A stretch of 64,000 nucleotides of DNA, taken from NCBI RefSeq assembly GCF_003851685.1, contig NZ_CP027727.1:3286001-3350000 (forward strand), given 5' to 3'. The translations under genes were made by a program, and so were the position numbers. The notes beneath the pieces are model-generated. The model was not told the origin of the DNA. It saw nothing but the letters and a program-made list of their open reading frames with translations, and ran no database searches. The number at the start of each line of letters is the position of its first letter. Within the stretch, counting starts at the first letter, position 1. Origin of the DNA: Pseudomonas sp. R5-89-07 (lineage in GTDB: Bacteria; Pseudomonadota; Gammaproteobacteria; Pseudomonadales; Pseudomonadaceae). Below are positions 45,521-55,155 of this stretch, in pieces.

Positions 45521-46663
45521 ATGTCGAAGAATCTGTTTGCGCCGTTTTGCCTGTTGGCCCTCACACTGGCGCTGAGCGCGTGTGACAAGTCGGCAGCCGA
45601 GGCGCCGGAAATGCCCCTGGCCAAAGTGCGCATCGAGACGCTGCAGGCCAAGCCCCTGTCCATCACCAGCGAGTTGAGCGGGCGCATCGCCGCGCCGCGC
45701 ATGGCCGAGGTGCGTGCGCGGGTCGCCGGGGTGGTAATGCAACGGGTGTTCAACGAAGGCCACGACGTGAAACAGGGTGACGTGCTGTTTCGCATCGACC
45801 CGGCCCCGTTCAAGGCCGACCTCGACAGCGCCAGGGCCAACCTGAGCAAAGCCGAAGCCAACGCGTTCCAGGCACGCCTGCAGGAGCAGCGCTACAGCCA
45901 GTTGGTGGAAGGCAACGCCATCAGCGGCCAGGAATACGACAACGCCCGCGCCGCGCTGCGCCAGGCCAACGCCGAAGTCGCCGCCAACAAGGCTGCCGTC
46001 GAGCGGGCCAGGTTGAACCTGGGCTACGCCACCGTGACTGCGCCGATTTCCGGGCGCATCGGCCGTGCATTGGTGACCGAAGGCGCCCTGGTCGGCCAAA
46101 ACGAAGCCACGCCGCTGGCGATCATCCAGCAACTGGACCCGATCCACGCCGACCTCACCCAGTCGACCCGCGAGCTCAATGACCTGCGCCGCGCCTTTCG
46201 TGCCGGGAGCCTGAAGCAAGTCGGCCAGGACCAGGCCAAGGCTACCCTGATCCAGGATGACGGCAGCCTGTACCCGTTGCCGGGCAAGCTGCTGTTCGCC
46301 GAGATCAGCGTCGACCCGGGCACCGGGCAAATCATCCTGCGCAGCGAGTTTCCCAACCCGGACCTCGACCTGCTGCCCGGCAGCTTTGTGCGGGTGCGCC
46401 TGGAACAGGCGGTCGACCAGCAGGGCATCAGCGTGCCGCAACGCGCGATTACCCGCGACAGCGCCGGCATCCCCATGGTGCTGTTGCTCGACAGCGAGCA
46501 GACCGTCAGCCAGCAGCCGGTGGAGTTGGGCGCGGTGATCGAAGACCGCTGGGTCGTCAGCCGCGGCCTCAAGCCCGGTGACCGCATTGTCGTCGAGGGC
46601 CTGCAACATGCGCGCCCCGGTGAAAAAGTTGAAGTGGACGACAGCCCGCTCGTGAAGGAATAA
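45521..46663 (+). CDS. RND efflux periplasmic adaptor lipoprotein (AcrA/MexA-type)
   Basis: 380 residues. Lipobox LALSAC with acylated C21; lipoyl halves RVRARVAGVVMQRVFNEGHDV and YATVTAPISGRIGRALVTEG (key residues), a coiled-coil hairpin between (about 95-160), then the beta-barrel and membrane-proximal domains. It joins the following RND pump to an outer membrane channel. Start at 45521 after GGATAAGAGC. No channel gene follows, so a shared OprM-type protein must serve, as with MexVW or MexJK. Probably regulated by the divergent RstAB-like system. Confidence 0.9.
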   Translation: MSKNLFAPFCLLALTLALSACDKSAAEAPEMPLAKVRIETLQAKPLSITSELSGRIAAPRMAEVRARVAGVVMQRVFNEGHDVKQGDVLFRIDPAPFKADLDSARANLSKAEANAFQARLQEQRYSQLVEGNAISGQEYDNARAALRQANAEVAANKAAVERARLNLGYATVTAPISGRIGRALVTEGALVGQNEATPLAIIQQLDPIHADLTQSTRELNDLRRAFRAGSLKQVGQDQAKATLIQDDGSLYPLPGKLLFAEISVDPGTGQIILRSEFPNPDLDLLPGSFVRVRLEQAVDQQGISVPQRAITRDSAGIPMVLLLDSEQTVSQQPVELGAVIEDRWVVSRGLKPGDRIVVEGLQHARPGEKVEVDDSPLVKE

Positions 46664-46669
46664 CCCGCC

Positions 46670-49600
46670 ATGCCGCAGTTCTTTATCGACCGCCCGATTT
46701 TCGCCTGGGTGGTGGCCCTGTTCATCTTGCTGGCCGGCTTCCTGGCGATTCCGCAGTTGCCGGTGGCCCAATACCCCAACGTCGCGCCGCCGAAGGTGGA
46801 AATCTACGCGGTGTACCCCGGCGCTTCGGCCCAGACCCTGGACGAAAGCGTGGTCAGCCTGATCGAGCAGGAACTCAACGGCGCTGACCACCTGCTGTAT
46901 TTCGAGTCCCAGAGCAGCCTCGGTTCGGCGACCATCACCGCCACGTTCCAGCCGGGCACCAACCCGGAAATGGCCCAGGTGGACGTGCAAAACCGCTTGA
47001 AGGTGGTGGAACCTCGCCTGCCGCAAGCCGTGACGCAACAAGGCCTGCAGGTGGAGAAGGTCTCGGCCGGCTTTCTACTGTTGGTGACGCTGACGTCCAA
47101 CGACGGCAAGCTCGATGACGTGGCGCTCAGCGATTACCTGGCGCGCAACGTGATGAACGAACTCAAGCGCCTGGACGGTGTGGGCAAGGCCCAGCTGTAT
47201 GGTGCCGAGCGTGCCATGCGCATCTGGATCGACCCGCAGAAGCTGATCGGTTTCAACCTCACCCCGGCCGACGTGAATGCCGCCATCAGCGCGCAGAATG
47301 CCCAGGTGTCGGCGGGCAGCATCGGCGACTTGCCCGGCACCCGCACCCAGGAAATCACCGCCGCCATTCTGGTCAAGGGCCAACTGTCGACGCCGGCGGA
47401 GTTCGCCGACATCGTGCTCAAGGCCAACCCTGACGGCTCCACCGTGCGCATCGGCGACGTGGCGCGGGTGGAAGTCGGCAGCCAGGAATACCAGTTCTCC
47501 ACGCGCCTGAACGGCAAACCGTCCACCGCCGTGAGTGTGCAGCTGGCCCCCGGTGCCAATGCGCTGAACACCGCGACCCTGGTGCGGGCGAAGATGGATG
47601 AGCTGTCGCGCTATTTCCCGGCCAACGTGGAATACAAGATCCCCTACGACACCTCGCCGTTCGTCAAAGTCTCGATCACCAAGGTGGTCTACACCTTGCT
47701 GGAGGCGATGGCGCTGGTGTTTGCGGTGATGTTCCTGTTCTTGCAGAACGTGCGCTACACCCTGATCCCCACGCTGGTGGTACCGATTGCGCTGATGGGC
47801 ACCTTTGCCACCATGCTGTTGCTGGGTTTTTCGATCAACGTACTGACCATGTTCGGCATGGTGCTGGCGATCGGCATCCTGGTGGACGATGCAATTGTGG
47901 TGGTGGAAAACGTCGAACGGATCATGGCCAGCGAAGGCCTGTCGCCCAAGGAGGCGACGAAAAAGGCCATGGGCCAGATCACCGGTGCCATCGTCGGTAT
48001 TACCCTGGTGCTGGTGGCGGTGTTCCTGCCGATGGCGTTCATGCCCGGCTCGGTGGGGGTGATCTACCAGCAGTTCTCGCTGTCGATGGCCACCTCGATC
48101 CTGTTCTCGGCCTTTCTGGCGCTGACCTTGACGCCAGCGCTGTGCGCCACCTTGCTCAAGCCGATTGCCCAGGGCGAGCACCATGCCAAGGGCGGCTTTT
48201 TCGGTTGGTTCAATAAACGCTTTGAACAGCTCACCGACCGCTACGAAGGCTGGGTGGCCTATGCCCTCAAGCGCAGCGGGCGTTACCTGCTGATCTATCT
48301 GGTGCTGCTGGTGGGCCTGGGGCTGTTGTTCAGTCGCCTGCCCTCCTCGTTCCTGCCGGTGGAAGACCAGGGTTACACCATCACCGATATCCAGCTGCCA
48401 CCGGGCGCCAGCAAGAACCGCACGGTGCAGGTGGCCGAGCAGATCGAGGCGCATAATGCCGGTGAGCCGGGTGTGGGCGATACCACCATGATCATGGGCT
48501 TCAGTTTCTCCGGCTCCGGGCAGAACGCGGCGCTGGCATTCACCACGCTCAAGGACTGGTCGGAACGCGGCAGCGATGACTCCGCGGCGTCAATTGCCGA
48601 GCGCGCCAACATGGCCTTCAGCGAACTCAAGGATGCGATTGCCTATGCGATCCTGCCACCGCCGGTCGACGGCCTGGGCACGTCCAGTGGCTTCGAGTTC
48701 CGCCTGCAGGACCGTGGTGGCGTCGGCCATGCGGGGTTGATGGCCGCGCGTACCGAGTTGCTGGAGGCTGCCGGCAAAAGCCCGATCCTGGCCAATGTGC
48801 GCGAAAGCGCCCTGGCCGAAGCGCCGCAAGTGCAATTGGAAGTGGACCGCAAGCAGGCCAACGCGCTGGGCGTGTCGTTTGCCGACGTGGGCAATGTGCT
48901 GTCGTCGGCCATCGGTTCGGCCTACATCAACGACTTCCCCAACCAGGGCCGCATGCAGCGGGTGGTGGTGCAGGCCGAAGGCGACCAGCGCAGCCAGGTG
49001 GCGGACGTGATGAACATCAACGTGCGCAACAATGCCGGCAAAATGGTGCCGCTGTCTGCGTTCGTCGAAGCCAGATGGACCCAGGGCCCGACGCAATTGA
49101 CCCGTTACAACGGCTACCCGGCCATTGCCATCAGCGGTGAAGCGGCGCCAGGGCACAGTACCGGTGAGGCGATGGATGAAATCCAGCGCCTGGTCAGCCA
49201 ATTGCCGGCGGGCCTGGGCCAGGAATGGACTGGCCTGTCGTTGCAGGAACGCCTGTCCGGCTCACAGGCGCCGATCCTGCTGGGCTTGTCGCTGCTGATC
49301 GTGTTCCTGTGCCTGGCGGCCTTGTATGAGAGCTGGTCGATTCCGACCTCGGTATTGCTGGTGGTGCCGCTGGGCGTACTCGGCGCAGTGCTGGCGGTGA
49401 GCTTGCGCGGTATGCCTAACGACGTGTTTTTCAAGGTGGGTTTGATCACCATCATCGGTCTGTCGGCGAAGAATGCGATTCTGATCATCGAGTTCGCCAA
49501 AGACCTGTACGACCAGGGCGAAGACCTGATCAGCGCTACCTTGAAGGCGGCGCGGTTGCGCTTGCGCCCGATCATCATGACCTCGTTGGCGTTCATCCTT

Positions 49601-49768
49601 GGCGTGGTGCCCCTGGCGATCGCCACCGGTGCCAGCTCGGCGAGCCAGCAGGCGATTGGTACGGGGGTGATCGGCGGGATGATCACCGCGACCTTGGCGG
49701 TGGTGTTTGTGCCGGTGTTTTTTGTGGTGGTGATGAAACTGGTGCGCAAGCGCCACACGGCCGATTAA
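46670..49768 (+). CDS. RND multidrug efflux permease (HAE-1, AcrB/MexB-type)
   Basis: 1032-residue pump. N-terminus MPQFFIDRPIFAWVVALFIL; proton relay GILVDDAIVVVENVERIM (the DD pair of AcrB). Twelve helices and two periplasmic loops are as in AcrB. KNRTVQVAEQIE and FSFSGSGQNAALAF correspond to the porter domain. It is six bases after the adaptor gene. Substrates cannot be assigned. A REP pair follows the stop by six bases, a common end point for operons in this window. Confidence 0.92.
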   Translation: MPQFFIDRPIFAWVVALFILLAGFLAIPQLPVAQYPNVAPPKVEIYAVYPGASAQTLDESVVSLIEQELNGADHLLYFESQSSLGSATITATFQPGTNPEMAQVDVQNRLKVVEPRLPQAVTQQGLQVEKVSAGFLLLVTLTSNDGKLDDVALSDYLARNVMNELKRLDGVGKAQLYGAERAMRIWIDPQKLIGFNLTPADVNAAISAQNAQVSAGSIGDLPGTRTQEITAAILVKGQLSTPAEFADIVLKANPDGSTVRIGDVARVEVGSQEYQFSTRLNGKPSTAVSVQLAPGANALNTATLVRAKMDELSRYFPANVEYKIPYDTSPFVKVSITKVVYTLLEAMALVFAVMFLFLQNVRYTLIPTLVVPIALMGTFATMLLLGFSINVLTMFGMVLAIGILVDDAIVVVENVERIMASEGLSPKEATKKAMGQITGAIVGITLVLVAVFLPMAFMPGSVGVIYQQFSLSMATSILFSAFLALTLTPALCATLLKPIAQGEHHAKGGFFGWFNKRFEQLTDRYEGWVAYALKRSGRYLLIYLVLLVGLGLLFSRLPSSFLPVEDQGYTITDIQLPPGASKNRTVQVAEQIEAHNAGEPGVGDTTMIMGFSFSGSGQNAALAFTTLKDWSERGSDDSAASIAERANMAFSELKDAIAYAILPPPVDGLGTSSGFEFRLQDRGGVGHAGLMAARTELLEAAGKSPILANVRESALAEAPQVQLEVDRKQANALGVSFADVGNVLSSAIGSAYINDFPNQGRMQRVVVQAEGDQRSQVADVMNINVRNNAGKMVPLSAFVEARWTQGPTQLTRYNGYPAIAISGEAAPGHSTGEAMDEIQRLVSQLPAGLGQEWTGLSLQERLSGSQAPILLGLSLLIVFLCLAALYESWSIPTSVLLVVPLGVLGAVLAVSLRGMPNDVFFKVGLITIIGLSAKNAILIIEFAKDLYDQGEDLISATLKAARLRLRPIIMTSLAFILGVVPLAIATGASSASQQAIGTGVIGGMITATLAVVFVPVFFVVVMKLVRKRHTAD

Positions 49769-49774
49769 GCTTTT

Positions 49775-49873
49775 TGTAGGAGCGAGCTTGCTCGCGAAGA
49801 ACTCAGGGCCTGCGCGTTTATTCAGACAGAACGCGTTGGCTGGACGTTTTTCGCGAGCAAGCTCGCTCCTACA
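49775..49873. repeat. REP pair, type 2
   Basis: Inverted palindromes at 49775-49798 and 49850-49873 directly after the RND permease gene. Confidence 0.95.
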
Positions 49874-49950
49874 GGGGTTATCGACCAAGTTCATGATCAA
49901 GTACAGGCGGATGAGCTATGGTGCTCACAGTTTCCCATTTGTGAGCAACC

Positions 49951-50592
49951 ATGCCCTTCCTCGCCCGCACCCACCCTCGCCTTTCATCCGCCGCTGTACT
50001 GGGCCTCGCCGTGGGCATCCTGGTGCCGGCCGAGACCCTCGCCAGCAAAATCCTGATCGGCTGGAATGCCGGCGTCTGGACCTACCTGGTGCTGATGCTG
50101 TGGCTGACCGTTCGCGCCAAGGCCGAGGACGTCAAGCGCATCGCCGAAATCGAAGACGAAAACGCCGGGCTGGTGCTGCTCACGGTGTGTATCGCCGCCA
50201 TCGCCAGCCTGGCCACCATCACCTTCGAACTGGTGGGCAGCAAGGACCTCGCCAGCAGCGAACGTCTGTTGCACTACGGCTTCACCGGCTTGACGGTGCT
50301 CGGTTCTTGGCTGCTGATCGGGATGATTTTCAGCGTGCACTACGCCCGCCTCTACTACACCTGGAACGGCAAGGAGCCGGCACTGCGCTTCGCTGAAGGC
50401 TTGCTCACCCCCAACTATTGGGATTTTCTGTATTTCTCCTTCACCATCGGCGTGGCAGTGCAAACGTCCGATGTGGGCGTCGCCACCCGTGGCATGCGCA
50501 AGGTGGTGTTGGGGCAATCGCTGATCGGCTTTTTGTTCAACACGGCGATTCTGGGGTTCTCGATCAATATTGCCGCAGGGTTGTTTGGCTGA
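49951..50592 (+). CDS. DUF1345 membrane protein
   Basis: 213 residues, five predicted membrane helices and the DUF1345 signature [20 protein letters not shown]...[22 protein letters not shown] (key residues). The tail [28 protein letters not shown] is also typical. Inner membrane, function unknown. Many homologues sit near transport genes. The ATG at 49951 follows GTGAGCAACC without a strong RBS. It is monocistronic. Confidence 0.85.
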   Translation: MPFLARTHPRLSSAAVLGLAVGILVPAETLASKILIGWNAGVWTYLVLMLWLTVRAKAEDVKRIAEIEDENAGLVLLTVCIAAIASLATITFELVGSKDLASSERLLHYGFTGLTVLGSWLLIGMIFSVHYARLYYTWNGKEPALRFAEGLLTPNYWDFLYFSFTIGVAVQTSDVGVATRGMRKVVLGQSLIGFLFNTAILGFSINIAAGLFG

Positions 50593-50665
50593 GGCTGCAC
50601 AAACCTTCTAGACGCCTGGCCGCCCTTGCGCACTAATGGCAATACCTATTCATCCTCGGTGCTTT

Positions 50666-51520
50666 ATGGCTGCGCACAATTGGATCGACCTGTCCCAGGA
50701 CGCCGACACCGGCATCGAGACCCTGCGCGCGCACTTCGAAGGCCATGCCTACGATCCGCACTGGCACGACAGCTACCTGATCGGCGTCACCGAGCAAGGC
50801 GTGCAGCAATTCAATTGCCGGCGTACCCGACATAACAGCGTCCCCGGCCAGGTGTTCTTGCTGGAACCCGGCGAATTGCACGACGGCGACGCGCCCACGG
50901 CCGACGGTTTTACCTACCATATGCTCTACCTCGACCCGAACTGGTTGACCCGCGAAGTGAGCGCGGTGTTCAACGAGGCTCCCGTCAACAGTCAACTAAG
51001 CTTCGCCAGCACCCTGGCCAGCGACCCGCGCCTGGCACTTGCCACCACCCGCGCCTTCCAGACCCTGCACAGCGGCGAGATGCGCATCGTGCGCCAACAG
51101 GCCATGGACCAGTTGCTTGAACGCCTCACCGGGCAACTTCATTGGCGCACTCGCTACCGCGAAGACCCACGCCTGCCAGCCGTGGCCCACAAGGCCCGCG
51201 AATATCTGCACGCCCACCTGCATCACGACGTAGGCATGGATGAACTGGCGCTGGCCTGTGGCGTGGACCGCTTTCGCCTGAGCCGCGCGTTCAAAAGCGC
51301 GTTCGGCCTGCCACCCCACGCCTACCTGGTGCAGCTGCGCCTGGCCCGCGCCCGGCATCTACTGGCCAACGGCGAGCAACCCGTCGAGGTTGCGAGTGCC
51401 TTGGGGTTTGCCGACCAGAGTCATCTGGGCCGCTGGTTTGTGCGCGCGTATGGGTTGACGCCCGCCGCCTACCGCAAACGTTGCTCAAATCTTCCAGACA
51501 GGGCACCCGCAGGCTTGTGA
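50666..51520 (+). CDS. AraC-family transcriptional regulator
   Basis: 284 residues: N-terminal AraC-type cupin (FEGHAYDPHWHDSYLIGVTEQG; the PHWHD metal/ligand motif is clear) and a C-terminal AraC HTH (MDELALACGVDRFRLSRAFKSAFGLPPHAYLVQLRL). Start at 50666 (MAAHNWIDLS) is preferred; an in-frame ATG at 50636 would add ten residues. A LysE exporter follows after 39 bases, so it probably controls that exporter in response to an amino acid; the pairing is common in Pseudomonas. Confidence 0.85.
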   Translation: MAAHNWIDLSQDADTGIETLRAHFEGHAYDPHWHDSYLIGVTEQGVQQFNCRRTRHNSVPGQVFLLEPGELHDGDAPTADGFTYHMLYLDPNWLTREVSAVFNEAPVNSQLSFASTLASDPRLALATTRAFQTLHSGEMRIVRQQAMDQLLERLTGQLHWRTRYREDPRLPAVAHKAREYLHAHLHHDVGMDELALACGVDRFRLSRAFKSAFGLPPHAYLVQLRLARARHLLANGEQPVEVASALGFADQSHLGRWFVRAYGLTPAAYRKRCSNLPDRAPAGL

Positions 51521-51559
51521 AGATCGACTCCATCCCTGAGTTCGCTGGAGTGCTTCGCC

Positions 51560-52159
51560 ATGCTGTCCACCTTCATGCCGTTCATGCTGTTCGCTTTCGT
51601 CGCCTCGATTACCCCCGGCCCCACCAATGTGCTGGTGCTCAGTAACAGCGCGCGCTATGGCTTCAAGGCTGCGCTGCCGATCATTTTCGGCGCGTGCGCG
51701 GGTGCGGCGGGGATTGTCTTGCTGGTGGGCTCAGGCATCGGTCAATCGCTGACCCATCTGCCCAAGGTGCAAAGCGCCATGCAATGGGCCGGCGTTGCCT
51801 GGTTGAGCTACCTGGCCTGGCAGATTTTCAGCGCACCGCCCCAGGCCGTCGGCCCGCAAGCCACCCACAAGCGCCTGGGCCTGACCAGCGCTGCCAGCCT
51901 GCAGCTGATCAACCCGAAAACCTGGATGATGGCCGTGGCCGTGGTCAGTGTATTTGCGGGCAATGGCCCGGACCGCCAAGGGCAGGTGCTGTCGTTGTCG
52001 CTGGTGTTCTTCATAATTTCCCTGCCCTGCCTCGCGGCCTGGGCAGTGTTAGGGGCCGGCTCGAGCCGGTGGCTGCGCTCAGCCACCGCCATGCAACGCT
52101 TCAACCAGTGCATGGCCTTGCTCCTGTTGGGGTCGACCTGGTTGAGCCTGCTGATCTGA
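51560..52159 (+). CDS. LysE/RhtB family exporter
   Basis: 199-residue inner membrane protein with about six helices and the LysE/RhtB start FMLFAFVASITPGPTNVLVL. The middle motif LQLINPKTWMMAVAVVSVF is also typical. Family members export amino acids or related compounds, driven by protons. Substrate unknown. Encoded just after an AraC regulator on the same strand. The PtxS operator at 52201 lies 42 bases past its stop. Confidence 0.88.
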   Translation: MLSTFMPFMLFAFVASITPGPTNVLVLSNSARYGFKAALPIIFGACAGAAGIVLLVGSGIGQSLTHLPKVQSAMQWAGVAWLSYLAWQIFSAPPQAVGPQATHKRLGLTSAASLQLINPKTWMMAVAVVSVFAGNGPDRQGQVLSLSLVFFIISLPCLAAWAVLGAGSSRWLRSATAMQRFNQCMALLLLGSTWLSLLI

Positions 52160-52200
52160 CGACGAAAAAACTTGACGTCCACGGGCTACATGGTGTTTTC

Positions 52201-52214
52201 TGAAACCGGTTTCA
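52201..52214. promoter_or_regulatory. PtxS operator upstream of ptxS
   Basis: Perfect 14-base palindrome TGAAACCGGTTTCA, the known PtxS binding sequence, 33 bases before the ptxS GTG. It implies autorepression relieved by 2-ketogluconate. Confidence 0.9.
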
Positions 52215-52247
52215 GTGCAACTCAACTCCAATAAGAAAGGCGCTACC

Positions 52248-53309
52248 GTGACTTCATTTTCTGCCGCCCAGCGCAGCCGCGTGACCATGCTCGATGTAGC
52301 CGAGCGCGCTGGCGTGTCCAAGGCCAGCGTGTCGCGCTTTATCGGCGATGACCGCGCCCTGCTCTCTGACGCGATTGCCCTGCGCATCGAGCAAGCCATC
52401 GAACAGCTCGGCTATCGCCCCAACCAGATGGCCCGTGGCCTGAAACGCGGGCGCACGCGCCTGATCGGCATGTTGGTGGCCGATATCCGCAACCCCTATT
52501 CCATTGCCGTAATGCACGGCGTCGAAACCGCCTGCCGCCAGCACGGCTACAGCCTGGTGGTGTGCAACACCGACCGCGATGACGAGCAGGAGCGCCAGCA
52601 CCTGGCGGCGCTGCGTTCGTACAACATTGAAGGGTTGATCGTGAACACCCTCGGCCATCACCTTGATGAGCTGCTGGAACTGCAACGGGAGATGCCGCTG
52701 GTGCTGGTGGACCGCAAGGTCGAGCCGCTGCGCAGCGACCTGGTGGGGCTGGATAACCCGGCGGCGGTGCGGATGGCGGTGGAGCATCTCGAGCAGCAGG
52801 GCTACGCCGAGGTATTGCTGGTGAGCGAAGCGACCGACGGCACCAGTTCTCGGCTGGAACGCCTGCACAGTTTCAAGGCTGAAGTCGCCAGGCGCCCAGA
52901 CATGAGTGGCGCCGTGCTGGAGTTGGACGACGAGCTGGAACACCACCTGCGCACCTTCCTGGCCAAACCCGCGCGCAAGGCATTGTTCTGCGCCAACGGC
53001 GTGGCCGCGCTGGCCTGCACCCGGGCGCTCAAGGTGCTGGGCTGCAACCTGTTCGACGATATCGGCCTGATTGCCCTGGACGACCTGGACTGGTACCCAC
53101 TGGTCGGCACTGGCATCACCGCCCTCGCCCAGCCGACCGAGGCAATCGGCGCCAGTGCGTTCGACTGCCTGCTCAAACGTCTGCGCGGTGATACAGCCCC
53201 CACGCGTACCCTGGACTTCCTGCCCCAACTGATTATCCGAGGCTCCACCCAATTCCCTGTGGGAGGGGGCTTGCCCCCGATTGCGGTCTGTCAGTCAGCT
53301 TATCTGTAG
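52248..53309 (+). CDS. ptxS: LacI-family regulator of 2-ketogluconate metabolism
   Basis: 353 residues: a LacI helix-turn-helix (VTMLDVAERAGVSKASVSRFIGD, about 13-36) and a periplasmic-binding-protein-like ligand domain (RLIGMLVADIRNPYSIAVMHG). PtxS represses kgu genes and responds to 2-ketogluconate. The GTG at 52248 is chosen because AAGAAAGG precedes it by nine bases; an ATG at 52287 and a GTG at 52215 are alternatives. The family sequence ends near IIRGSTQ; the last 16 or so residues here are read from the REP pair at 53258. Confidence 0.92.
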   Translation: MTSFSAAQRSRVTMLDVAERAGVSKASVSRFIGDDRALLSDAIALRIEQAIEQLGYRPNQMARGLKRGRTRLIGMLVADIRNPYSIAVMHGVETACRQHGYSLVVCNTDRDDEQERQHLAALRSYNIEGLIVNTLGHHLDELLELQREMPLVLVDRKVEPLRSDLVGLDNPAAVRMAVEHLEQQGYAEVLLVSEATDGTSSRLERLHSFKAEVARRPDMSGAVLELDDELEHHLRTFLAKPARKALFCANGVAALACTRALKVLGCNLFDDIGLIALDDLDWYPLVGTGITALAQPTEAIGASAFDCLLKRLRGDTAPTRTLDFLPQLIIRGSTQFPVGGGLPPIAVCQSAYL

Positions 53310-53346
53310 CTGACCCACCGCTGTCGGGAGCAAGCCCCCTCCCACA
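53258..53346. repeat. REP pair, type 1, overlapping the ptxS 3' end
   Basis: Inverted palindromes at 53258-53280 and 53324-53346. The ptxS stop codon (53307-53309) lies within the spacer between them, so the left copy is coding. Confidence 0.95.
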
Positions 53347-53366
53347 TTTCGCTCTGCGCATAAAAA

Positions 53367-53380
53367 TGAAACCGGTTTCA
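53367..53380. promoter_or_regulatory. PtxS operator upstream of kguE
   Basis: TGAAACCGGTTTCA, identical to the site before ptxS, 13 bases before the kguE ATG. PtxS bound here would block initiation of the kguEKTD transcript. Confidence 0.9.
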
Positions 53381-53393
53381 GAGGTAAACGACA

Positions 53394-54176
53394 ATGCATG
53401 AATACCCCGTCTCCATCAGCCTTTCCAGTTACGGCGCCGAGCTGGTCCGCCAGCAGGGCCAATTGAGTTTTGTCGCGCTATTGCACGCCGCAGGCGCCCA
53501 GCGCATCGAATGGCGTGAAGAACTGCTGACCACCGAACAACCCGGCACGCTGGCCCAGGCCGCTGCCGAGCAAGGCCTGGAATCGGTATTTTCCTCGCCC
53601 CTGGAACTCTGGGTGGCCGGCCGTGCCCAGCCCAATGCCGACCTCGCCGCTACCCTCGACCGCGCCCAGGCCTTCGGCTCGCGGTGGCTCAAAGTGTCCC
53701 TGGGTTACTTCACCGACACCAACGACCTCGAAAGCCTGCATGCCCTGCTCAATCGCCACCCGGTCAAGCTGCTGGTGGAAAACGACCAAACCCTGCACGG
53801 CGGTCGGATCGAGCCGATGCAACGGTTTTTCACCGAGGTCGAACGCCTGGGCCTGCCGGTCAGGATGACCTTCGACATCGGCAACTGGCAGTGGCAGGAC
53901 CAATCCGCCCTCACCGCCGCGCGCCTGCTGGGTCGGCATGTGGACTACCTGCACTGCAAGGCCGTGGCCCGTCGCCCGGACGGCAAGCTGGTCGCGCTGC
54001 CGCCTGGCGCCACCGACCTGCATCTGTGGGAACAACTGCTCACGCACATGACCCAAGGTATTACCCGGGCAGTGGAATTCCCGCTGCAGGGCGATGACTT
54101 GGTTCAAGTCACCGCGCAACAGGTCGCCACCCTCGCCCGCCTTGGCCAACCCCGCATGGAGAATGCCCATGTCTGA
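53394..54176 (+). CDS. kguE: KguE, sugar phosphate isomerase/epimerase-like protein of 2-ketogluconate use
   Basis: 260-residue TIM-barrel protein of the xylose-isomerase-like/AP endonuclease 2 group. [31 protein letters not shown] and VDYLHCKAV provide the metal-binding glutamate, aspartate and histidine expected of these epimerases. Its exact role in 2-ketogluconate breakdown is not settled. First gene of kguEKTD, with AGAGGT before the ATG and a PtxS operator in the promoter. Overlaps kguK by eight bases. Confidence 0.9.
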   Translation: MHEYPVSISLSSYGAELVRQQGQLSFVALLHAAGAQRIEWREELLTTEQPGTLAQAAAEQGLESVFSSPLELWVAGRAQPNADLAATLDRAQAFGSRWLKVSLGYFTDTNDLESLHALLNRHPVKLLVENDQTLHGGRIEPMQRFFTEVERLGLPVRMTFDIGNWQWQDQSALTAARLLGRHVDYLHCKAVARRPDGKLVALPPGATDLHLWEQLLTHMTQGITRAVEFPLQGDDLVQVTAQQVATLARLGQPRMENAHV

Positions 54177-55110
54177 GATCGATATCCTGTCGTTTGGCGA
54201 AACCATGGCGATGTTTGTCGCCGAGCAGACCGGCGATCTGGCCCAGGTCGATCATTTTCACAAACGCATTGCCGGGGCCGACAGCAATGTCGCGATTGGC
54301 CTGTCGCGCCTGGGTTTCAATGTGGCGTGGTTGAGCCGTGTCGGTCATGACTCCCTCGGCCGCTTCGTGGTCGACACCCTGGCCAGCGAAGGCCTGGACT
54401 GTCGCCATGTGGCCGTCGACCCCTTGCATCCCACCGGCTTTCAACTCAAGTCCCGCGAAGACGCCGGCGCCGACCCTCAAGTGGAGTACTTCCGCAAAGG
54501 CTCGGCGGCCAGCCACTTGTCGGTTTCGGCGATCACGCCGGCGCTGCTGCAAGCCCGCCACCTGCACGCCACCGGGATTCCGCCGGCGTTGTCCGAGGCT
54601 ACCCGCGAGCTGTCGGTGGAACTGATGACACAGATGCGCAAGGCCGGTCGCAGCGTGTCGTTCGACCCGAACCTGCGCCCGTCACTGTGGGCCAGCGAAA
54701 GCCAGATGATCCGCGAAATCAACGCATTGGCCGGCCTGGCTGACTGGGTATTGCCCGGCCTCGGCGAAGGTCGCCTGCTCACCGGCTTCGACGACCCGGC
54801 GGACATTGCCGCGTTCTACCTCGACCAGGGCGCCGAAGCCGTGGCGATCAAGCTCGGGCCCGATGGCGCGTATTACCGCACCCAGATGGACCAGGGTTTC
54901 GTTGCCGCTGTACGCGTGGACACGGTGGTCGACACCGTAGGCGCCGGCGATGGTTTTGCCGTGGGCATGATCAGCGCCCTGCTGGAAAATTTGAGTTTCC
55001 CCGAGGCGGTACAACGCGGCAACTGGATCGGCAGCCGCGCCGTACAAAGCCGCGGCGATATGGAAGGCCTGCCCACCCGCGCCGAATTACCCAGCCGATC
55101 CGTTGCTTGA
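54169..55110 (+). CDS. kguK: 2-Ketogluconate kinase KguK (PfkB family)
   Basis: 313-residue PfkB kinase that converts 2-keto-D-gluconate to 2-keto-6-phosphogluconate. N-terminal [16 protein letters not shown] and [15 protein letters not shown]-terminal signature [14 protein letters not shown] with catalytic D in GAGDGF. Start at 54169 lies seven bases after GGAG within the kguE 3' end; the ATG at 54163 is an alternative. Followed after 45 bases by kguT. Confidence 0.93.
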   Translation: MSEIDILSFGETMAMFVAEQTGDLAQVDHFHKRIAGADSNVAIGLSRLGFNVAWLSRVGHDSLGRFVVDTLASEGLDCRHVAVDPLHPTGFQLKSREDAGADPQVEYFRKGSAASHLSVSAITPALLQARHLHATGIPPALSEATRELSVELMTQMRKAGRSVSFDPNLRPSLWASESQMIREINALAGLADWVLPGLGEGRLLTGFDDPADIAAFYLDQGAEAVAIKLGPDGAYYRTQMDQGFVAAVRVDTVVDTVGAGDGFAVGMISALLENLSFPEAVQRGNWIGSRAVQSRGDMEGLPTRAELPSRSVA

Positions 55111-55155
55111 CCCACTACCTGTTGCCACAACTACAACAAGCTCAGGAGCAACCTT

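Noticed and set aside
45521-49768. Specific names such as mexEF, mexVW or acrAB for the second RND pair
   Set aside because: The sequence supports only an AcrA/AcrB-type pair without an outer membrane gene; no feature distinguishes between the named systems.
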